This document shows positions 24,165 to 32,358 of a stretch of 64,000 nucleotides of DNA, piece after piece. This stretch comes from an uncultured Collinsella sp. Its GTDB lineage: Bacteria > Actinomycetota > Coriobacteriia > Coriobacteriales > Coriobacteriaceae. The stretch lies in assembly GCA_900757495.1 (NCBI GenBank), contig CAAENX010000029.1:70499-134498 (forward strand), given 5' to 3'. The position numbers and the translations under genes were made by a program. Within the stretch, counting starts at the first letter, position 1; each line of letters begins with the position of its first letter. Under the pieces are notes generated by a model, which was not told the origin of the DNA, did not search any database, and saw nothing but the letters and a program-made list of their open reading frames with translations.

Positions 24165-25604
24165 TTAGTCCAGACGACGGGTCTGCGCCACGTGCTTATA
24201 CCAGTAGGCGCTTGCCTTGGGCGTGCGCTTTTGGGTCTCAAAGTCTACGTAGAAGAAGCCGTAGCGCTTGTTGTAGCCGTTGGTCCAGGAGAATTGGTCC
24301 TGCAGGCTCCACAGGAAGTAGCCGCCCACGTTGACGCCCACCTCTATGGCCTTGAGCAACCAGCGCAGGTGCTGCTCGATGTAGTCGATGCGCGGCTGGT
24401 CGTCCACAAAACCGTCCTTGTAGGGGTCCTTGTAGCCCATGCCGTTCTCGGTGATGAAGATCTGCTTGTAGTTGGGGTAGCGCTGCTTAATGTAGACGAG
24501 CAGATCGAACAGGCCCTCGGGATAGATGATCCAGTCCCAGTCGGTGGTAGGGATGCCAGGCTTGTTCACGTGCTCGCCAATGCCCTTGACGCGCCAGCGG
24601 CCGGTGCCCTTCTCGCCCGTACCATTGTGGTGCAGGTCGTTCTCGCCGTCGTAAGCCTTCAAGAAACGGCACTGGTAGTTGTTAACGCCCAGGTAGTCGT
24701 TGTAAAGCGCAGCTTCGCGCATAATCTCGAGGTCCTCGTCCAAGATCTCGATGGTGCCACCCGAGACGGCAGCCAGGCGGTTGGCGCACTCGAGGGTGTC
24801 GGGCGCGTAGTCGCCGCGGAAGGTGGCGTCGAGCAAGAACTGGTTTTGCAGCACGTGCTCGTTGTTGGCGGCCTTGATGTCGGCGGGGTCGTTCTCGTTG
24901 AGCGGATACTTGAACTCCAGCGACTGAATGACGCCGATTTTGCCCTTAAAACCGCCGTTATGGAAGGCTAGTACTGCCCTGGCGTGGGCGAGCATCATGT
25001 TGTGCTCGCACTGGAAGGCCTCGGCAAGATGCGCCTTGACGCCACCGGGGAAGGTGCCCTCGATGTAGGTATTGGAGGCGTCGGCCCAGATCTCGTTAAA
25101 GGTGAACCAATAGGTCACCTGGTCGGCGTACTCCTTAAAGCAGAAGGTGGCAAAGTCCACAAAGGCGTCGATGGTCTCGCGGTTGAGGAAGTCGCTCTTC
25201 TCAAAGAGGGGCAGCGGCGTATCGAAGTGATGCAGCGTGACAAACGGCTCAACGTGGTGCTTGTGGCACTCGGCGAAAAGGTCGTGGTAGAACTGGACGC
25301 CCTCGGGGTTAATCTCACCGGTGCCGTTGGGGAAGATGCGGCTCCAGGCGATGGAGAGACGAATGCCGTTGATACCAAACTCCTCGCACAGCTCAAGGTC
25401 GACGGGGTACTGGTTGTAGAAGTCCGAAGCGGGATCGGGAGAGAAACGGCCTTGGGCTTCCAGAAAGTCGTCCCAGGCAACCTTGCCCTTACCGTGAGTG
25501 CGGGTCTCGCCCTCTACCTGGTAGGCAGCAGTGGCGCCGCCAAAGACAAAGTCCTCGGGAAACTGCGCAGGCGGGTTGGTGACGCTAGCAGGGTTAACGG
25601 ACAT
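24165..25604 (-). CDS. lacG: GH1 6-phospho-beta-galactosidase (cassette 3)
   Basis: This 479-residue GH1 enzyme is close to the cassette 1 enzyme: both share FVFGGATAAYQVEGETRTHG near the N-terminus. The acid/base motif is WFTFNEI near residues 166-172, the nucleophile motif FITENGMGYKD near 378-388, and the phosphate site FSWTNGYNKRYG. The galacto-type tryptophan is present. It is the second gene after EIICB-3, separated by 66 bases with a hairpin. The ATG at 25604 has only a weak GGA site. Confidence 0.87.
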   Translation of the reverse strand: MSVNPASVTNPPAQFPEDFVFGGATAAYQVEGETRTHGKGKVAWDDFLEAQGRFSPDPASDFYNQYPVDLELCEEFGINGIRLSIAWSRIFPNGTGEINPEGVQFYHDLFAECHKHHVEPFVTLHHFDTPLPLFEKSDFLNRETIDAFVDFATFCFKEYADQVTYWFTFNEIWADASNTYIEGTFPGGVKAHLAEAFQCEHNMMLAHARAVLAFHNGGFKGKIGVIQSLEFKYPLNENDPADIKAANNEHVLQNQFLLDATFRGDYAPDTLECANRLAAVSGGTIEILDEDLEIMREAALYNDYLGVNNYQCRFLKAYDGENDLHHNGTGEKGTGRWRVKGIGEHVNKPGIPTTDWDWIIYPEGLFDLLVYIKQRYPNYKQIFITENGMGYKDPYKDGFVDDQPRIDYIEQHLRWLLKAIEVGVNVGGYFLWSLQDQFSWTNGYNKRYGFFYVDFETQKRTPKASAYWYKHVAQTRRLD

Positions 25605-25628
25605 GATGATCCAATCGTCTAAATCGAA

Positions 25629-25660
25629 GGGCCAGCCGGTCTTGGATGGTCGGCTGGCCC
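25629..25660 (-). other. Intercistronic hairpin, cassette 3
   Basis: GGGCCAGCCG pairs with CGGCTGGCCC between EIICB-3 and lacG3. There is no T-run, so partial attenuation or mRNA processing is more likely than full termination. Confidence 0.65.
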
Positions 25661-25670
25661 TAGGCGTTAC

Positions 25671-27446
25671 TTACTTCGAAAGCTGCTCGGAGACGAAGGC
25701 GAGAGACTTGTCGCCGTTCTGGGAGAGCTCGATGTACTGCTTACCGCGGCAGGCGACGCACTTGTTGCCCACGCGCTCGCAGTCTTTCTGCAGGTCGGCC
25801 AGGTAGCTTGCGGCCTGCGGGGCCAGGACGACCAGGTCAAAGTCGGGGAGCATGTCGACGTGGTTGCCATAGGCCTCGGCAGCGGTCTCCAGATTGATGC
25901 CGCGCTCCTTGGCAGCCTTGGCCAGCGCGTTGGCGAGCAGGCCCGAGGTTCCGCCACCCTGGCAGAGCACGAGCACACGCTTGCCGTTGAGGTCGCTGGC
26001 GGTCGTTGCCTCGGCAGCGGGTGCTGTGGAAGCGGCGGGGGCGTCGGCCTTCACGGCCTCGGCCGCGGCGCCGGCGGCAACGCTCTTGGCATCGGCCTTG
26101 CCCTGGAAGGCGTCGTTGAGCTTGGCGGCCTTCTCGGCGTTCTTGGCGGCGAGCTCCTCCTGGGAGATCTCGGCCTCCTCGGCGCACTTCTGGGCGTCAT
26201 AGGCACGGAAGAACGGATAGTACAGGACAAAGTCGACGACCAGGATAAGGGCGAGCATCACAAAGGCGAGCGGCTGGAAGCCCAGGCCCATGATGGTACC
26301 GATGGGGCCGGGGACGGTCCAAGGCAGGGTGTACATAAAGCCGTTCATGCCCAAGAAGTCGATAAAGACCTTGAGGATCCAGATGTTGGCGATCGGGGCA
26401 AAGACAAACGGGACAAAGAAGACGGGGTTGAGCACGATGGGTGCGGCGAACAGCAGCGGCTCGTTGACGGCAAAGCAGACCGGGACGATGGCGGCCTTAC
26501 CGACGGCGCGCATCTCCTGAGACTTGGCCAGGAAGCAGAACATAAAGACCAGGACGAGCGTGGCGCCGGTGCCGCCCATGCAGACGACGAAGTACTGGGC
26601 ACCCTGGGTCAGGACAGCGGAAGCGTGCTGGCCAGCTTGGAACGCAGCCAGGTTGTCGGTCATGTTGGCAACGAGAGCGGCGGCGATGGCGGGCTCGACG
26701 ATCGAGGGGCCGTGGACGCCGACGAACCAGAACAGGCTCATGGCACCGTAGATCACAGCGAGGCCGATGTAGCCGTCGGCGGCGGTGAACAGGGGCTGGA
26801 ACACCTGGATGACGCCCTGGGCAAAGCAGAAGCCAAAGGCAGCGCGGAAGACGATGTCAAAGACCCAAAAGACGGTGATGCAGACGGAGAAGGGGATGAT
26901 GTCCTTAAAGGTCTGCGAAATGTTGGGCGGAACCTGCTCGGGCATCTTGACGGTGATGTTGCGCTTAATAAAGAACTTGTAGATGATGCCGGTCACAAAT
27001 GCAGCGATGAAGGCAGTCAGCAGGCCTTTGGAACCAAGATAGGTGGTGTTGAAGCCGCTGGCGGCGTCCGTGGCGATCGTGTCGCTCGAAAGGAGCAAGA
27101 AGCCGATGATGGCCGCGCACATGCACGAGATGAAGTTGATCTGGTTGTTCTTGGGCAGGTCGCGGTTCTGAGCGTCGGCGAAGTGCTTGGCCGTGGTGGC
27201 GGCGCAGGCGATGGCCAGGATGCCCATGGAGTAGTTGTAGCACTTCCACAGGGCGTTGTTGATGTCATCGGGCCAGTAGAAACCCCAGATGTTGGGGACC
27301 GAGGCTACCAGGCAGAAGATGGACGAGAAGATGATGATGGGGATGACGGAGATAAAGCCGTCGCGGATCGCCTTGAGGTACTTGTTGCGGGCGATCGCGT
27401 TGAAAAAGGGTTGGCCCTTTTCGATGATGGCGATGAGTTGCTCCAT
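25671..27446 (-). CDS. lacE: Lactose-family PTS EIICB (cassette 3)
   Basis: This 591-residue IIC-IIB fusion has the family motifs GFISVIPIIIFSSIF, GVHGPSIVEP, GGTGATLVLVFMF and FAVNEPLLFAAP. Its IIB cysteine motif, VLVLCQGGGTSGLL, differs from the CAGAGTS of the other two copies. It is visibly more diverged from the cassette 1 and 2 proteins, which suggests a different sugar. The linker is rich in alanine and charged residues. The ATG at 27446 is near a GAGCA site. It is divergent from LacI-3. Confidence 0.9.
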   Translation of the reverse strand: MEQLIAIIEKGQPFFNAIARNKYLKAIRDGFISVIPIIIFSSIFCLVASVPNIWGFYWPDDINNALWKCYNYSMGILAIACAATTAKHFADAQNRDLPKNNQINFISCMCAAIIGFLLLSSDTIATDAASGFNTTYLGSKGLLTAFIAAFVTGIIYKFFIKRNITVKMPEQVPPNISQTFKDIIPFSVCITVFWVFDIVFRAAFGFCFAQGVIQVFQPLFTAADGYIGLAVIYGAMSLFWFVGVHGPSIVEPAIAAALVANMTDNLAAFQAGQHASAVLTQGAQYFVVCMGGTGATLVLVFMFCFLAKSQEMRAVGKAAIVPVCFAVNEPLLFAAPIVLNPVFFVPFVFAPIANIWILKVFIDFLGMNGFMYTLPWTVPGPIGTIMGLGFQPLAFVMLALILVVDFVLYYPFFRAYDAQKCAEEAEISQEELAAKNAEKAAKLNDAFQGKADAKSVAAGAAAEAVKADAPAASTAPAAEATTASDLNGKRVLVLCQGGGTSGLLANALAKAAKERGINLETAAEAYGNHVDMLPDFDLVVLAPQAASYLADLQKDCERVGNKCVACRGKQYIELSQNGDKSLAFVSEQLSK

Positions 27447-27508
27447 GCAATGCTCCTAAGAGTCGGTGGGTTAGCAACGATGGTAACTTTTGGCGTTCGG
27501 TTGCCAAA

Positions 27509-27523
27509 ATGTTGACGTTGCCA
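27509..27523 (-). promoter_or_regulatory. Candidate LacI operator, cassette 3 (EIICB side)
   Basis: The minus strand reads TGGCAACGTCAACAT, fitting TG-NNN-ACGT-NAA-CA with NNN = GCA. Confidence 0.7.
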
Positions 27524-27629
27524 TTTTGCGACACAAAAAAAGACGCGAACTGATGGTTCCTGTGCCTGCGAACCGTCGATTCCTTATGCGTAAACGTTTG
27601 AGCCGCCCGGTGGCTCTGTGTTTGCACAA

Positions 27630-27646
27630 TGGCAACGTTAACATTT
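27630..27646 (+). promoter_or_regulatory. Candidate LacI operator, cassette 3 (regulator side)
   Basis: TGGCAACGTTAACATTT has the same GCA variant as the site at 27509. A weaker relative, TGGCATCGTTGACA, lies at 27774-27787, just before the LacI-3 start. Confidence 0.7.
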
Positions 27647-27802
27647 GGACTACAAAAGCCGTTCGGGGAAGCGGGATTGTCGGTGAACGGTAGGTTTTGG
27701 GTGGTGAGCGTATGGCGGGAGAGGCGTTGGATATACTTGGAGGCGTTCATTTTGTCTGTTGGGATGCCCGCGATGGCATCGTTGACACAGAAAGATCGAC
27801 CT

Positions 27803-28807
27803 ATGGCCGCTGTTAAAAAATCGGTTTCCGTTAAGGATGTGGCGCGCCTCGCGGGCGTCTCGGAACAGACGGTCTCGCGCACCGTGCACGATTCGCCCAG
27901 CGTGCGCCCCGAGACCAAGGAGCGCGTGCGCGCCGCCATGCGCGAACTTGGCTACCGTCCAAACTTTGCCGGCCGGTCACTGCGCCGCGGCAAGTTCAAG
28001 ACGGTCGGCGTCGCCATGTTCAACATTACCGGCACCGGCAACCTCGACCGTATGGAGGGTTTTGCCGCCGCCGCCGACAAGCACGGCTATGCCATCACCC
28101 TTACTAAAGTAGATGGACATCCCTATACCCTCGAGAGCGCATCGTCGCGCATGAGCGCGCTGCCGGTGGACGGCATGGTCGTGATCATGAACCGCATGCC
28201 GGCGGATTTTGGCACCTTTGAGCCGCTGCCCGGCATGCAGACGGTGCTCGTTACCATGTTGGAGCACCCGCTGTGCTCGACGGTCGACAACGACCAGTTC
28301 GATTGCTCGCGCCAGGTTGTCGAGTACTTGCTGGGGCAGGGGCACAAGACCGTGCACTTTATCTCGTGTCCCGAGCGCTCGCTTTCGGGCATGCGGCGCG
28401 AGGAGGGCTGGCGTGAGACATTGCGTGCGCATGGTATTGAGCCGCCGCGACTCGTCCGTGGCGATTGGACGGCACAGAGCGGATATGCTGCCGGCAAGGT
28501 GCTTGCGGACGATTCGACCTGTACGGCCATTTATGCTTCCAACGACGCCATGGCCTACGGCTGCATCCGTGGACTCGAGTCGCGCGGGAAGCGCGTGCCC
28601 CAGGACGTGAGCGTGGTGGGTGTCGATGACAGCCTGGGCGATATCGTGCCCGATCGTCGCCTGACCACGGTGCGTTTTGACAACAAGCGCGTCGGCATGT
28701 GGGCGGTCGACAAGATTGCTGGCGCCGAGGGCGTTGCACCTGGTGTGGAGCACATGCTGTTTCCGGGCGTGCTCGTCGAGGGCGATACGGTGCGCGATGT
28801 ACGCTAG
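27803..28807 (+). CDS. LacI-family regulator of cassette 3
   Basis: This 334-residue LacI protein begins MAAVKKSVSVKDVARLAGVS, with the helix-turn-helix in the first 30 residues, and has a sensor domain with ASNDAMAYGCI and PQDVSVVGVDDSL. I chose the ATG at 27803 because it places the helix-turn-helix at the family's usual distance. The ribosome site there is weak, and an upstream ATG at 27764 is possible. The open frame extends far upstream across the operators and is not expected to be translated. Confidence 0.86.
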   Translation: MAAVKKSVSVKDVARLAGVSEQTVSRTVHDSPSVRPETKERVRAAMRELGYRPNFAGRSLRRGKFKTVGVAMFNITGTGNLDRMEGFAAAADKHGYAITLTKVDGHPYTLESASSRMSALPVDGMVVIMNRMPADFGTFEPLPGMQTVLVTMLEHPLCSTVDNDQFDCSRQVVEYLLGQGHKTVHFISCPERSLSGMRREEGWRETLRAHGIEPPRLVRGDWTAQSGYAAGKVLADDSTCTAIYASNDAMAYGCIRGLESRGKRVPQDVSVVGVDDSLGDIVPDRRLTTVRFDNKRVGMWAVDKIAGAEGVAPGVEHMLFPGVLVEGDTVRDVR

Positions 28808-28926
28808 GGTAAAGACCTGTTTGGGTTGCCGATAATTGTGTTTGGTGTTTGATATTGTTCGGATTGGTTTAAAAACCGTTCACGGGAGAAAATCGACCGT
28901 TCATAGCTCGAAATTGCGTTTTGCAT

Positions 28927-28958
28927 TGTTCTGTTTTGTTTGAATGTTACTGTTCCTG
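28927..28958 (+). promoter_or_regulatory. Candidate DeoR/LacR operator upstream of lacF
   Basis: TTGTTC at 28927-28932, TTTGTTTGAATG, and GTTACTGTTCCTG at 28946-28958 resemble the sites before the DeoR gene (11688) and lacA (30835). Confidence 0.45.
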
Positions 28959-29028
28959 TCATACACAGTGCAGCGCGTATGCCCGGACGCGATGCTCTCC
29001 ATTGGTTCATATGTGAAAGGAACGCAAC

Positions 29029-29367
29029 ATGGCAACCAAAGAAGAAATCTCGATGGTTGGATTCGAGATCGTCGCATACGCGGGTGACGCCCAGACCGAT
29101 CTGCTTGCAGCGCTCGATGCTGCTCGCGAGGGTGATTTTGAGAAGGCCGAGCAGCTGCACAAGGATGCCAGCGATGCACTTATCGGCGCCCACGACACGC
29201 AGACCAAGCTGCTTTCGCAGGAGGCCGGCGGCGGCGAGATGGAGATGACCTTCATCATGGCTCACGCTCAGGACACTCTCATGACCACTATGATCCTGGA
29301 GAAGCAGACCCGCTTTACCATCGATGCCTACAAGCGCATCGCCGAGCTCGAGGCCAAGCTCGCCTAA
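29029..29367 (+). CDS. lacF: Lactose/cellobiose-family PTS EIIA
   Basis: This 112-residue all-helical protein carries phosphate from HPr to the lactose-family IIB domains. Family features are GFEIVAYAGDAQTDLL near residues 11-26, QLHKDASDALIGAHDTQT, and the active-site segment MAHAQDTLMT with histidine at about residue 79 and a metal-binding aspartate at 82. It is the only lactose-type IIA in the window, so it probably serves all three EIICB proteins. The ATG at 29029 has AAAGGAA upstream, and a terminator follows, making it a single-gene unit with a LacR-like motif in its promoter. Confidence 0.92.
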   Translation: MATKEEISMVGFEIVAYAGDAQTDLLAALDAAREGDFEKAEQLHKDASDALIGAHDTQTKLLSQEAGGGEMEMTFIMAHAQDTLMTTMILEKQTRFTIDAYKRIAELEAKLA

Positions 29368-29397
29368 CGAGTTCTCACAACCAAGTCCCCTTCCAAA

Positions 29398-29430
29398 AGC
29401 CCTGCCGCTATCCGCGGCAGGGCTTTTTCT
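29398..29430 (+). terminator. Terminator after lacF
   Basis: AAGCCCTGCCGC pairs with GCGGCAGGGCTT, followed by TTTTCT. Confidence 0.9.
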
Positions 29431-29441
29431 GTTCTCCTCCA

Positions 29442-29508
29442 AGTTGCGGTGAAATAGGGACTGAATAGGGGCCGGCGGGCGCAAAACAATCCCTATTCCA
29501 CCGCAACT
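29442..29508. repeat. Inverted repeat between lacF and the next gene
   Basis: Arms of 19 bases (29442-29460 and 29490-29508) match with one mismatch around a loop of 29 bases. No gene overlaps it. Confidence 0.75.
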
Positions 29509-29518
29509 CATCCCAAAA

Positions 29519-29559
29519 TAGTCATTGGGACGTTCTTAAACGACTAGTCGTTGGGGACG
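29519..29559. repeat. Dispersed repeat (TAGTCATTGGGGACG family)
   Basis: TAGTCATTGGGACGTTCTT followed by AAACGACTAGTCGTTGGGG is related to the copies at 10386, 34493 and 63791. Confidence 0.75.
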
Positions 29560-29651
29560 GTTTTGGTGCGCTCCGTTCGTCCTCCCGTTCGATTTTTGCT
29601 CGGTGGGTATACTTTCTTTCGCATTAAACGCCGGAATGAGGAGGTATCCAA

Positions 29652-30656
29652 ATGCCGGACAACGGATTGATTCAAAAGAGAGACGCGCACGAGGTAGCTC
29701 ATGGGCGTCCTGTCCAGATAACCGAGCACACGACGGTAACCGAGCTGCAGCCCAGCCTGTCCGATGTCGTGTGCGCAAACAAAAAGTTGCAGATTGGCTT
29801 TATCGTTGCGCTCGTGGTGCTGGCGTTGCTGTCGGGATTTGTCGCACGCCCACATTTTGCCGATACCAAGACTTGGGACTCCACCATCGAGGTTATCGAC
29901 CAAAAGAAGGGCAACGTTTTGGCGCTCACGACCTCGTGCGTTGCCCTATCTGCGGGTATTACCGCGCTGCCGGGTGATACGGGAACGCCGGTTGCCGAGC
30001 AGCTCGCGCAGCTTTCAGGCAACCTTGGTATCGTGCTTGCCGTGCTATACCTAGAGAAATATTTGCTTACGATTTTGTGGTCGGTTGGCCTGGGCATCCT
30101 GATCCCGTTTGCGCTGGTGCTCTTTGCGATCTCACTTGGCATTCACGGACGCTGGAGCACGAGCACAGTCATTCGCCGCGTGGCAACGCGTGTGCTGGTG
30201 GTCGCCATAATTGGCATGGTGTTGGTGCCCGCAAGCGTATGGGTGTCGCAGAAGGTCGATGAAACGTATCGCGTAAGTATTGAGCAAGCTCAGCAAAAGG
30301 CTGCGGATGCGGCAGATAGCGACAGCTCCAAAGCAAGCAAGAAAAAGACCGAGTCCACAGAGTCCAAGAATGTGCTTGAGCAGCTTGCCGACGGCGCCTC
30401 GAGTCTTGTCACGTCGGTGACCAGCGGCGCCAAGCAGATGACCGATGAGATTGTGCAGCAGGTGACCGATCTGATCGAAGGCGTCATCGTGATGATCGTG
30501 ACCTCGTGCGTGATTCCATTGCTGGTGCTCGCGGCGTTTTTGTGGCTGGGGCATGTGCTGCTGGGGATTGATATTTCCGGCCCGGCGAACTATTTGACGG
30601 GCCGCTTTCTGAGTGCTCCGTCCAAGCATGCCAAGAAGGGCGGGCAGTCCGAGTAA
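29652..30656 (+). CDS. Membrane protein of unknown function
   Basis: I do not recognise this 334-residue protein. The first 45 residues are hydrophilic. A membrane segment follows at about 47-65, a second at about 96-112 (hydrophobic stretch containing LALTTSCVALSAG), more at about 122-160 and 176-195, and a last one near 281-305. Between the last two is a lysine-, serine- and glutamate-rich stretch (about 205-245) that is probably helical or disordered. The gene has a strong GAGGAGG site at 29637-29643 and its own terminator, so it is very likely real. It lies between lacF and lacAB, but nothing in it points to sugar metabolism. Confidence 0.7.
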   Translation: MPDNGLIQKRDAHEVAHGRPVQITEHTTVTELQPSLSDVVCANKKLQIGFIVALVVLALLSGFVARPHFADTKTWDSTIEVIDQKKGNVLALTTSCVALSAGITALPGDTGTPVAEQLAQLSGNLGIVLAVLYLEKYLLTILWSVGLGILIPFALVLFAISLGIHGRWSTSTVIRRVATRVLVVAIIGMVLVPASVWVSQKVDETYRVSIEQAQQKAADAADSDSSKASKKKTESTESKNVLEQLADGASSLVTSVTSGAKQMTDEIVQQVTDLIEGVIVMIVTSCVIPLLVLAAFLWLGHVLLGIDISGPANYLTGRFLSAPSKHAKKGGQSE

Positions 30657-30692
30657 CTAAAACAGCTGTATATACCGGGGCATACCGCCGAA

Positions 30693-30730
30693 GGGCGGCC
30701 GAGACACGTTCTCGGCCGCCCTTTTGTTTG
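30693..30730 (+). terminator. Terminator before the lacAB promoter
   Basis: GGGCGGCCGAGA pairs with TCTCGGCCGCCC, followed by TTTTGTTTG. Confidence 0.9.
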
Positions 30731-30793
30731 TTGGGCACATGGTCGCTACGTCCGCGCCGGGCCCAAATGGTCAGCAATCATCCGCGAACGGTA

Positions 30794-30869
30794 TTTGTTC
30801 AAAAAAGAACAAAGATAAACAAATAGTTGTTGCAGTTACTGTTCGAATGTGTTCAAATAAACATGAACA
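30794..30869 (+). promoter_or_regulatory. lacAB promoter region with DeoR/LacR-type sites
   Basis: TTTGTTC-N6-GAACAAA (30794-30813) and TGTTC-N10-GAACA (30850-30869) are inverted repeats. They flank GTTACTGTTCGAATG (30835-30849), which is shared with the DeoR gene promoter. Confidence 0.6.
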
Positions 30870-30963
30870 GTGAAGAACCGCACATTCAGATGCCCGGACC
30901 TGAACGCGATTCAACACTTCCAAACAGAAACTGCGCACCTGCGTATCTCTCAAGGAGGATGTC

Positions 30964-31392
30964 ATGAGGGTTGTTATCGCTTCCGATGCCGACGGTATGT
31001 CGATGAAGGAGTCCATCAAGGAGATGCTCATCGCCGACGGTCACGAGGTCGTCGACTATTCCGAGACCCCTGCCGCGGACTTTGTCGATTCCGCGACCGC
31101 CGTTGCCAAGGACCTGCTGGAGCACAAGGATTCCCAGGGCTTTGCATTCGATAAGTACGGCGTCGGCTCCTATATGGCCGCCGTCAAGATCAAGGGCATG
31201 GTTGTCGCCAACATTTCCGATGAGCGTTCCGCTTACATGACCCGCGAGCACAACGGCTCGCGCATGGTCACCATGGGCCCGGGCGTTGTGGGCACCGAGG
31301 TAGCCAAGAAGATCGCCCGCGAGTTCCTGCGTGCACAGTACGCCGGCGGCCGTCACCAGATCCGTGTCGACATGCTCAACAAGATGGCCTAA
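30964..31392 (+). CDS. lacA: Galactose-6-phosphate isomerase subunit LacA
   Basis: This 142-residue RpiB/LacA-family protein pairs with LacB to isomerise galactose-6-phosphate to tagatose-6-phosphate. It begins MRVVIASDADGMSMKESI, the family's substrate loop, and ends with LRAQYAGGRHQIRVDML, close to the usual LacA ending. It lacks the catalytic cysteine of LacB, as expected. Length matches LacA (about 141). An AAGGAGG site precedes the ATG at 30964, and lacB follows 63 bases later in the same operon. Confidence 0.9.
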   Translation: MRVVIASDADGMSMKESIKEMLIADGHEVVDYSETPAADFVDSATAVAKDLLEHKDSQGFAFDKYGVGSYMAAVKIKGMVVANISDERSAYMTREHNGSRMVTMGPGVVGTEVAKKIAREFLRAQYAGGRHQIRVDMLNKMA

Positions 31393-31455
31393 CGAGAGCC
31401 ACCGAGAACTCGAACTTCTATCTCAACTTGTGAATTCAGACGAAAGGACGTTCTG

Positions 31456-31980
31456 ATGAAGAAGACCATCGCAATCGGTTGCGACCATATCGTTACGGAC
31501 GAGAAGATCTATCTGGCCGACCGCCTGGAGCAGGCTGGCTACAAGGTGCTTGACTGCGGCACCTACAGCCACACCCGTACGCACTATCCCATCTACGGTA
31601 AGGCCGTGGGCGAGGCTGTTGCCAGCGGCAAGGCCGACTTTGGCGTGGCCCTGTGCGGCACCGGCATCGGCATCACCAACGCCGTCAACAAGGTTCCCGG
31701 CGCTCGCTGCGCCCTGGTTCGCGACATGACTTCTGCCCTGTATGCCCGTCGCGAGCTCAACGCCAACATCGTGGGCTTTGGCGGTAAGATCACCGGTGAG
31801 TTCCTGATGGCCGACATTATGCTTGCCTTCCTGGAGGAGCCCTACGAGAAGACTCCCGAGCACGACGCCCTGATCGCCAAGATTGACGCTTGCAATAAGG
31901 CCGACGCCGAGGCTCAGGCTGACCCGCACTTCTTTGACGAGTTCCTCGAGAAGTGGGACCGCGGCGAGTATCACGACTAA
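31456..31980 (+). CDS. lacB: Galactose-6-phosphate isomerase subunit LacB
   Basis: This 174-residue protein has the LacB features: IGCDHIVTDEKIYLADRL at the N-terminus, HYPIYGKAVGEAV, and ALCGTGIGITNAVNK near residues 70-84 with the active-site cysteine. The C-terminal part, HFFDEFLEKWDRGEYHD, is typical of LacB (about 171-174 residues). With LacA it forms the first step of the tagatose-6-phosphate pathway after LacG or galactose PTS uptake. An AAAGGA site lies before the ATG. Confidence 0.92.
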   Translation: MKKTIAIGCDHIVTDEKIYLADRLEQAGYKVLDCGTYSHTRTHYPIYGKAVGEAVASGKADFGVALCGTGIGITNAVNKVPGARCALVRDMTSALYARRELNANIVGFGGKITGEFLMADIMLAFLEEPYEKTPEHDALIAKIDACNKADAEAQADPHFFDEFLEKWDRGEYHD

Positions 31981-32358
31981 GGAGGTTACGCGGTTTTGCC
32001 AAACCGCGTAACGGGTCGACGCTGCGCGGCGCTCAGGCACCCCATCTCGCCGCTCAAACCGTCGCTCGCGTACATGAAGTACGCGTCGCTCCTCTTTCGC
32101 GGCGACCTGGGGCACCTGAGCGCCGCTCGCTGACGTAGGGGGTACCAGCAGGGTTACCGCTGTTGTTGGGAAGCGTTCTGATTCGGCTAGCTGCTCCGAT
32201 AACACGTTTGCTTGCTGAGCTTGAGTGCTTCGCTCCAGGCGGTACCCGGCACTCTGCAGCTTTTCAATTGACGGCTCGCGTTTCTGTGAGGGGGCGCGGG
32301 CCGGTTTTCTATCAGCCCTATTGACTTGGCGGGCTGTCGTAAGAAAGGGAAGGCTCCT
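31981..32358. other. Gap after lacB with a hairpin and a dispersed repeat
   Basis: There is no gene. A perfect hairpin (GTTACGCGGTTT, loop TGCC, AAACCGCGTAAC) spans 31985-32012, with no T-run. A repeat at 32061-32117 (GTCGCTCGCGTAC...GGCGACCTGGGGCACC) recurs at 54564. The remainder shows no recognisable signal. Confidence 0.6.
32061..32117. repeat. Dispersed repeat (GCGTACATGAAGTACGC type), copy 1
   Basis: The block begins GTCGCTCGCGTACATGAAGT and ends CGGCGACCTGGGGCACC. The same sequence with a few changes is at 54564-54619. It contains GCGTAC...GTACGC inverted arms. Confidence 0.75.
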
